NCBI RefSeq assembly: GCF_019139675.1 | Contig: NZ_CP077077.1 | Location: 1-64,000, forward strand | Reading direction: 5' to 3' | DNA: 64,000 nucleotides | From: Pseudomonas maumuensis | GTDB taxonomy: Bacteria > Pseudomonadota > Gammaproteobacteria > Pseudomonadales > Pseudomonadaceae | In this document: positions 59,010 to 64,000 of the stretch, piece after piece | Layout: each line of letters starts with the position of its first letter | Position numbering within the stretch: the first letter of the stretch is position 1 | Notes under the pieces: generated by a model | What the model saw: the letters and a program-made list of their open reading frames with translations, nothing else | Told to the model about the DNA's origin: nothing | Databases searched by the model: none | Made by a program: the position numbers and the translations under genes

Positions 59010-59016
59010 TGTGAAT

Positions 59017-59220
59017 TCAGAAGGGGGCGTGCGACACCAGTTGCCCACTGATCAGGCCCCAGGCCACCAGGGCGATGGTCAGGGTGGCGAGGGCGACGCG
59101 CACGGTAAGGGCCTTGAGCAGGCGGGTCGACTGGTCGTCGTCCTTGACCAGGAACACCAGGCCACTGAACAGGCTGGCGATGGTGGCCAGCAGCATCAGG
59201 ACAATTGCGGCCTTGAGCAT
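59017..59220 (-). CDS. DUF2909 twin-transmembrane protein
   Basis: 67-residue small inner-membrane protein with two transmembrane helices: LKAAIVLMLLATIASLFSGLVFLVK and ALTVRVALATLTIALVAWGLISG (read in parts), separated by a short DDDQSTR loop. It is commonly found next to cytochrome oxidase assembly genes. Start at ATG 59220 with CCGGAG upstream; longer open frame is spurious. Opposite strand to the operon, so it is not part of the coxC transcript. Function unknown. Confidence 0.85.
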   Translation of the reverse strand: MLKAAIVLMLLATIASLFSGLVFLVKDDDQSTRLLKALTVRVALATLTIALVAWGLISGQLVSHAPF

Positions 59221-59282
59221 GGCGAAACTCCGGGGGATGCGGTGATGGATACAAGTATAGCGCTCGACCTCACGAGGCCTTG

Positions 59283-60026
59283 GTGAAGCCGTTTCGCCCA
59301 GGCCTGATACCGACCCTGGTGGTGCTTGCGCTGCTGCCGGGGTTGATCGCACTCGGCTGCTGGCAACTGCGGCGCGCGGACGAAAAGCGTGACCTGCTGG
59401 CTACCTACACCGAGCGCCAGATCGAGGCGCCGGTCACCGCTGACCGGTTGCGCCAGCTGCCGGACCCGGCGTTCTACCCCGTGCATCTGTATGGCCGATT
59501 CGATGCCGGTCACAGCCTGCTGCTGGACAACCAGATGCGTGATGGCAAGGCCGGCGTCGAGCTGCTGCAGCCCTTCCACGACCAGGCCAGCGGCCTGTGG
59601 TTGCTGGTCAATCGCGGCTGGCTGGCGTGGCCCGACCGTCGCGTGCCGGTGCGCTTCGACACGCCGAGCCAGGCGCTGGCGCTGGACGCCACGGTCTACG
59701 TGCCGCCGGGCAAGACCTTCCAACTGCACCCGGACAACCCCGACGGCCAGTGGCCGCAACTGCTGACGGCAATCGAACCGGTCGGGCTCTGGCAGCAGCT
59801 GGGCCGTGAGGGCTTTGCCCAGGAGCTACGCCTGCAGCCAGGCCCTGCCGCCTACCGCCTGGACTGGCCGGTGGTCGCCATGGGCCCGGAAAAGCACCAG
59901 GGCTACGCCGTGCAGTGGTTCGCCCTGGCCAGCGCGCTGGTCTTGCTCTACCTGTATTTCGGCTGGCATCACAACGACAAGGAGAACCGCCATGGCCGCC
60001 GCCACGAGTCCACTGGACGTGCCTGA
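59283..60026 (+). CDS. SURF1 family cytochrome oxidase assembly protein
   Basis: 247 residues with an N-terminal and a C-terminal transmembrane helix (GLIPTLVVLALLPGLIALGCWQLRRADEKR and GYAVQWFALASALVLLYLYFGW) bracketing a periplasmic domain, as in Shy1/Surf1. It assists haem a insertion into CoxA. The GTG at 59283 is preceded by GAGG; the in-frame TTG one codon earlier is weaker. Overlaps the next gene by 35 nt. Confidence 0.88.
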   Translation: MKPFRPGLIPTLVVLALLPGLIALGCWQLRRADEKRDLLATYTERQIEAPVTADRLRQLPDPAFYPVHLYGRFDAGHSLLLDNQMRDGKAGVELLQPFHDQASGLWLLVNRGWLAWPDRRVPVRFDTPSQALALDATVYVPPGKTFQLHPDNPDGQWPQLLTAIEPVGLWQQLGREGFAQELRLQPGPAAYRLDWPVVAMGPEKHQGYAVQWFALASALVLLYLYFGWHHNDKENRHGRRHESTGRA

Positions 60027-60570
60027 CCGCCGCAAGCCCCGCGGGCGCCTGCAACTGCTGTTGATCCTGTTCGTCGTGCTCGGGCCGATGATCCTTGCCA
60101 CCAGCATGTACAAGCTCAAGTTCTGGGTGCCGGAGGGGCGCAGCTATCACGGTGTGATGATCGGCAATGGCGAGGGCCGGGCCGATATCGGCATTGATGC
60201 CCAGGACGAGCGTTGGCAGCTGTTGGTCAGCGCCCCAGGCGCCTGTGCCGAGGAGTGCCGGCAACTGGTGTACCTGGCCCGGCAGATCCAGGTCGGCCTG
60301 GGCCGCGATGCCAGCCGCGCCAGCCATGCCCTGGCGGCGGCCCAGCCGCTGGCCGCCGACTACCAGGCGCTGCTGGGCCGTGAGTACCCGCAGTTGCAAC
60401 GCTACCCGCTTGACGCCCAGCGCTATATCCAGAAGGTCGGCGACACTGCCCCGCAACTGTGGATCGTCGATCCTCACGGCAACCTGGTGCTGCGCTACGA
60501 CGCCAAGGTCAAGGGCAAGCATGTGCTGGACGACCTGCGTCACCTGCTCAAGCTGTCCAACATCGGCTAG
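59992..60570 (+). CDS. Conserved membrane-anchored protein in the cox operon, function unknown
   Basis: 192 residues: one N-terminal transmembrane helix (RLQLLLILFVVLGPMILATSMYKL), then a periplasmic domain with LLVSAPGACAEECRQLVYLARQI, PLDAQRYIQKVGDTAPQLWIVDPHGNLVLRY (read in parts). The CaxxC-like pair ACAEEC and the downstream DPHGNLVLRY strand resemble the thioredoxin-like Sco fold without an obvious CxxxC copper motif of the usual kind; relation is tentative. Conserved at this site in Pseudomonas oxidase operons. SD AAGGAGAA supports 59992. ctaA follows after 9 bp. Confidence 0.75.
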   Translation: MAAATSPLDVPDRRKPRGRLQLLLILFVVLGPMILATSMYKLKFWVPEGRSYHGVMIGNGEGRADIGIDAQDERWQLLVSAPGACAEECRQLVYLARQIQVGLGRDASRASHALAAAQPLAADYQALLGREYPQLQRYPLDAQRYIQKVGDTAPQLWIVDPHGNLVLRYDAKVKGKHVLDDLRHLLKLSNIG

Positions 60571-60579
60571 GAGGCTGTC

Positions 60580-61653
60580 ATGGCCAGACCCGGATTCCGC
60601 CTTGCTGTGTTCGCCACGCTGCTGGCGCTGCTGGTCGTGCTGCTCGGCGCCTACACTCGCCTGACTCACGCCGGTCTTGGCTGCCCCGACTGGCCAGGTT
60701 GCTACGGTTTCATCAGCGTGCCCAAGACCGATGCCCAACTGGCCCATGCCGAGCTGCACTTCCCTGAGCACCCGGTGGAAGAAGCCAAGGGCTGGGCAGA
60801 GATGGTCCATCGCTATTTCGCCGGCACCCTGGCGCTGGTGATCGCGCTGCTTGCCTTCCAGGCTGTACGCCGGCATGCCCATGACGGCCAGCCCTACCGC
60901 CTGCCGGTGTTGCTGCTGGGGGTGGTGCTGGCCCAGGCGGCGTTCGGCATGTGGACCGTGACACTGAAACTGTGGCCCCAGGTGGTGACCGCGCACCTGC
61001 TTGGCGGGTTCACCACGGTGAGCCTGCTTTTCCTGCTATCCCTGCGTCTATCCCGGGCCTTTGCGCCCTTGCCGAAACTGCCGCTGAGCCTGCGACGGAT
61101 CGCCGCGCTGGCGCTGCTGGTGGTGATCGGCCAGATCGCCCTGGGGGGTTGGGTCAGCGCCAACTACGCGGCGGTGGCCTGCATCGACCTGCCTACCTGC
61201 CATGGCCAGTGGTGGCCGGCGGCGGACTTCAGCAACGGCTTCCACCTGACCCAGCATGTCGGCCCCAATTACCTGGGCGGGCAACTGGACAGCGATGCGC
61301 GCACGGCGATCCATGTCAGCCACCGGCTCGGCGCCATGCTGGTACTGGCGGTTCTCTCGATGCTCGGCTGGAAGCTGCACCGCCATGGCCTGAGTGGGCT
61401 GGCGCGCCTGGTATTGCTGGCGCTGGCGCTGCAGTTGGGCCTGGGCATCAGCAATGTATTGTTCCACCTGCCGCTGGGCGTGGCCGTTGCCCACAACGCC
61501 GGCGGTGTGCTGCTGCTGCTGACCATGGTGCTGGTGAACTACCGCATCCGCGTGGTCGACAAGGTTCGCGTGGGCCATGGCTGGCGTCTGACACCGGTGG
61601 TCGGGGGGCAACTCACTCATCACATGAGGAACGATTCGTGGCGACGGTTCTGA
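60580..61653 (+). CDS. ctaA: Haem A synthase (CtaA/COX15)
   Basis: 357-residue, about eight-helix membrane enzyme oxidising haem O to haem A. Motifs GAYTRLTHAGLGCPDWPGCYGF, HRYFAGTL and WWVSANYAAVACIDLPTCHGQWWPAADF-like segments (exact: GGWVSANYAAVACIDLPTC) with paired conserved His residues that bind haem. Overlaps the ctaB start by 16 bp. Confidence 0.94.
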   Translation: MARPGFRLAVFATLLALLVVLLGAYTRLTHAGLGCPDWPGCYGFISVPKTDAQLAHAELHFPEHPVEEAKGWAEMVHRYFAGTLALVIALLAFQAVRRHAHDGQPYRLPVLLLGVVLAQAAFGMWTVTLKLWPQVVTAHLLGGFTTVSLLFLLSLRLSRAFAPLPKLPLSLRRIAALALLVVIGQIALGGWVSANYAAVACIDLPTCHGQWWPAADFSNGFHLTQHVGPNYLGGQLDSDARTAIHVSHRLGAMLVLAVLSMLGWKLHRHGLSGLARLVLLALALQLGLGISNVLFHLPLGVAVAHNAGGVLLLLTMVLVNYRIRVVDKVRVGHGWRLTPVVGGQLTHHMRNDSWRRF

Positions 61654-62537
61654 GCACGGAACGCCAGCGCGCCGGGTGGCGCGACTATCTGGAACTGACC
61701 AAGCCGAAGGTGGTGGTGTTGATGCTGATCACCTCGCTGGTGGGGATGTTTCTCGCCACCCGCGCGGGGGTGGCCTGGAGCGTCCTGCTGTTCGGCAACC
61801 TGGGAATTGGCTTGTGCGCGGGTGCCGCGGCGGCGGTCAACCACGTGGTCGACCGCCGCGTCGATGCGCTGATGGCCCGTACCCACAAGCGCCCGCTGGC
61901 CCAAGGCCGGGTGGCGCCCTTGCCGGCACTGCTGTTCGCCTTGCTGCTGGCTGCGACGGGGATGGTTTTGCTGCTGGCGTTCACCAATCCCCTCACCGCC
62001 TGGCTGACCCTGGCCTCGCTGCTGGGTTACGCGGTGCTCTACACCGGCTTTCTCAAGCGGGCCACGCCGCAGAACATCGTAATCGGCGGCCTGGCCGGGG
62101 CCGCACCACCATTGCTGGGCTGGGTGGCGGTCAGCGGGCACCTGGGCGCCGAGCCGCTGCTACTGGTGCTGATCATCTTCGCCTGGACACCGCCGCACTT
62201 CTGGGCCCTTGCGATTCATCGCAAGGAGGAGTACGCAAAAGCTGATATTCCTATGCTACCCGTTACCCATGGCGAGCGTTACACGGCCCTGCATATCCTG
62301 CTCTACACCTTGATATTGCTGGCCGTGAGCCTGTTGCCCTACGCCATTCACATGAGCGGCCCGCTGTACCTGGCCTGTGCCCTGGTGCTGGGCCTGCGCT
62401 TCCTGCACTGGGCCTGGGTGTTGTACCGTGGCACCCGGCCGCACGCGGCGATCAAGACGTTCAAGTATTCCATCGGCTACCTGTTCGCCCTGTTCATCGC
62501 ATTGCTCGTAGACCACTACCTGTTGCTGAACCTATGA
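61638..62537 (+). CDS. cyoE: Protohaem IX farnesyltransferase (haem O synthase)
   Basis: 299-residue, polyprenyltransferase (UbiA-superfamily) membrane enzyme adding a farnesyl group to haem B to make haem O. Signature NHVVDRRVDALMARTHKRPLA is the Mg/prenyl-diphosphate-binding aspartate region. The start at the GTG 61638 gives MATVLSTERQRAGWRDYLELTKPKV, preceded by GAGGA; the longer open frame is a shadow of ctaA. Also called ctaB in this operon setting. Confidence 0.95.
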   Translation: MATVLSTERQRAGWRDYLELTKPKVVVLMLITSLVGMFLATRAGVAWSVLLFGNLGIGLCAGAAAAVNHVVDRRVDALMARTHKRPLAQGRVAPLPALLFALLLAATGMVLLLAFTNPLTAWLTLASLLGYAVLYTGFLKRATPQNIVIGGLAGAAPPLLGWVAVSGHLGAEPLLLVLIIFAWTPPHFWALAIHRKEEYAKADIPMLPVTHGERYTALHILLYTLILLAVSLLPYAIHMSGPLYLACALVLGLRFLHWAWVLYRGTRPHAAIKTFKYSIGYLFALFIALLVDHYLLLNL

Positions 62538-63166
62538 CCCGAACCCAGAAAACCGTCTTTATCCTCGTTGCCCTGGTCGCGCTGATCATGGGCCTGACCG
62601 TCAACAAGGTACTCAACGACCGAGGTCAGTTGAACCCCACCGAACTGATCGATGCCGGAATCATCCTGCTGCCGCAGAGCCGTACCGTGCCGGACGTGAC
62701 CATGACCGACCAGAACGGCCAGCCGCTGGTGCTGGACCAGCTCAAGGGCAAGTGGTCGTTGCTGTTCTTCGGCTACACCTACTGCCCGGATATCTGCCCG
62801 ACCACCCTGGCCCAGCTGCGCCAGGTGAAGAGCGAGCTGCCCAAGGAGGCGCTGGAGCGTCTGCAGGTGGTGCTGGTGAGCGTCGACCCGAACCGCGACA
62901 CACCGAACCAGCTCAAGCAGTACCTGGGCTACTTCGACAAGGATTTCGTCGGGGTGGCGGGCTCGATCGAGGATACCCAGAAGTTGGCCAACGCCTTGAG
63001 CATCCCGTTCATTCCGGCCGATACCAGCAAGCCCGGGTATACCGTGGATCACAGCGGCAACCTGGCAGTGGTCGGGCCTGACGGGCGTCAGCGTGGGTTC
63101 ATCCGTGCGCCGTTCAACAACCAGAAACTGGTGGCGCAGTTGCCGGGGCTGGTCAAGCGCGATTGA
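62534..63166 (+). CDS. SCO1/SenC family copper-insertion protein
   Basis: 210-residue periplasmic thioredoxin-fold protein anchored by an N-terminal helix (VFILVALVALIMGLTVNKVL). Copper ligands C84 and C88 in YCPDICPTTL and H173 in VDHSGN; these are the canonical CxxxC and His for CuA assembly on CoxB. ATGA overlap with cyoE (4 bp). Last gene of the operon before a REP pair. Confidence 0.94.
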   Translation: MTRTQKTVFILVALVALIMGLTVNKVLNDRGQLNPTELIDAGIILLPQSRTVPDVTMTDQNGQPLVLDQLKGKWSLLFFGYTYCPDICPTTLAQLRQVKSELPKEALERLQVVLVSVDPNRDTPNQLKQYLGYFDKDFVGVAGSIEDTQKLANALSIPFIPADTSKPGYTVDHSGNLAVVGPDGRQRGFIRAPFNNQKLVAQLPGLVKRD

Positions 63167-63174
63167 GATAGTTG

Positions 63175-63270
63175 GGCCTGCTGCGCAGGCCTTTCGCCGG
63201 CAAGCCGGCTCCCACAATCGTGCAGTCTCTGTGGGAGCCGGCTTGCCGGCGATAGGGCCTCGAAGCGGCC
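63175..63270. repeat. Composite inverted REP pair closing the cox operon
   Basis: GGCCTGC-TGC-GCAGGCC hairpin (63175-63191), REP arms TTTCGCCGGCAAGCCGGCTC (63192-63211, continuing CCACA) and TGTGGGAGCCGGCTTGCCGG (63229-63248, continuing CGAT), plus GGGCCTCGAAGCGGCCCC. Between the convergent sco and metQ genes. Confidence 0.87.
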
Positions 63271-63283
63271 CCAGGCTGCAGGC

Positions 63284-64000
63284 TTAGAACGCAGGAACGA
63301 CAGCGCCCTTGTACTTCTCGGTGATGAACTGCTTCACTTCAGGCGAGTGCAGGGCCTGTACCAGCTTCTTCACCGCGTCCGCGTCCTTGTTGTCCTCGCG
63401 GGTCACCAGGATGTTCACGTACGGAGAGTCCTTGCCTTCGATGGCCAGGGCGTCTTTTTCCGGGTTGAGCTTGGCTTCCAGCGCGTAGTTGGTATTGATC
63501 AGGGCGGCATCGACCTGGGTCAGCACACGTGGGATGGTGGCGGCTTCCAGTTCGCGGAACTTCAGGTTTTTCGGGTTCTCGGCGATGTCCTTGATGGTCG
63601 ACAGGATGTTCGTGTTGTCCTTGAGCTTGATCACCCCGGCCTTGTCCAGCAGCAGCAGGGCGCGGCCGCCGTTGGTGGCGTCGTTGGGAATGACCACGGC
63701 GGCGCCGGAAGGCAGTTCGTCGAGCTTCTTGACCTTGGTCGAGTACACGCCCAGCGGCTCGATATGCACGCCGGCGACGCTTACCAGGTGAGTACCCTTG
63801 GCCTTGTTGAACTCATCCAGGTACGGCTGGTGCTGGAAGAAGTTGGCGTCCAGGCGCTTTTCCGACACCTGCACGTTCGGCTGGATGTAGTCGGTGAATT
63901 CCTTGACCTTCAGTTCCACGCCTTCCTTCGCCAGCTGCGGCTTGACGAAGTTGAGGATCTCGGCGTGCGGCACCGGGGTGGCGGCGACCGTCAGGGTCTC
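63284..64000 (-). CDS. metQ: MetQ/NlpA family substrate-binding lipoprotein (5' end beyond the window)
   Basis: 238 codons are visible; the N terminus lies outside. Segments VAATPVPHAEILNFVKPQLAKEGVELKVKEFTDY, NPNKA-type YLDEFNKAKGTHLVSVAGVHIEPLG and EKYKGAVVPAF (read in parts) match the methionine-binding NlpA/MetQ family of ABC importers. Partner metN (ATPase) and metI (permease) genes would be expected upstream on this strand, that is beyond base 64000, so they cannot be confirmed. Confidence 0.9.
   Translation of the reverse strand, partial: ETLTVAATPVPHAEILNFVKPQLAKEGVELKVKEFTDYIQPNVQVSEKRLDANFFQHQPYLDEFNKAKGTHLVSVAGVHIEPLGVYSTKVKKLDELPSGAAVVIPNDATNGGRALLLLDKAGVIKLKDNTNILSTIKDIAENPKNLKFRELEAATIPRVLTQVDAALINTNYALEAKLNPEKDALAIEGKDSPYVNILVTREDNKDADAVKKLVQALHSPEVKQFITEKYKGAVVPAF

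Overview
This window reads as the origin-proximal part of a Pseudomonas chromosome, most likely the P. putida group. It opens with the dnaA-dnaN-recF-gyrB cluster, has three Pseudomonas-type parS sites, is GC-rich, and is studded with paired REP palindromes built around GCCGGCAAGCCGGCTCCCACA. Gene order (gyrB, sulfide-oxidation genes, plsC-gmhB-glyS-glyQ, tag-lpxL, trkA-rsmB-fmt-def, dprA-tsaC, qor, hemF-aroE, trpBA/trpI, prlC, carbonic anhydrase, caa3 oxidase) is the familiar Pseudomonas backbone. I see no insertion sequence, prophage, CRISPR array, tRNA or rRNA. Species assignment is inference.

Layout. 1-6.3 kb: replication initiation and segregation (dnaA, dnaN, recF, gyrB, parS). 6.3-10.8 kb: a sulfide/persulfide oxidation module: a FisR-like sigma-54 activator, a persulfide dioxygenase-type metallo-beta-lactamase-fold protein, a sulfide:quinone oxidoreductase and a TSUP exporter. 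10.8-15.3 kb: a LysR regulator divergent from a GMC oxidoreductase and an MFS transporter. 15.6-21.6 kb: envelope and translation genes (plsC, gmhB, glyS, glyQ), then tag and lpxL. 21.7-28.1 kb: TPR protein, trkA, rsmB, fmt, def, and divergently dprA-tsaC. 28.1-28.9 kb: a structured, gene-poor stretch leading into a small DUF6124-type gene. 29-31.8 kb: qor, hemF, aroE. 32-37.7 kb: a SulP transporter and choline-O-sulfate genes (choX, betC, LysR), then a small DOPA-dioxygenase-like gene. 37.7-40.8 kb: trpBA with divergent trpI.

40.8-46.6 kb: small stress and envelope genes (DUF883, dodecin, two DUF1161 proteins, LLM oxidoreductase, OsmC behind an AlgU-like promoter, two paralogous lipoproteins, a HExxH peptidase, a HAD phosphatase). 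46.6-50.9 kb: gamma-carbonic anhydrase-like protein, oligopeptidase A, a small zinc ribbon, and a radical SAM gene behind a perfect LexA-type palindrome. 51.1-54.3 kb: beta-carbonic anhydrase, a SulP transporter and a conserved protein of unknown function. 54.7-63.2 kb: a complete aa3/caa3 cytochrome oxidase operon with its assembly factors (coxB, coxA, ctaG, coxC, DUF2909, SURF1, a conserved membrane protein, ctaA, ctaB/cyoE, sco). The window ends inside a MetQ-type lipoprotein gene.

No wholly new multi-gene system stands out. The least explained signals are: the multi-hairpin leader at 28.3-28.5 kb; the strong excess of the exact DnaA-box 9-mer TTATCCACA (15 copies by eye, all before 38.3 kb); a LexA palindrome nested in a terminator-like hairpin; an intercistronic terminator between def and fmt; and a REP subtype with an extra CGAACCGC core.
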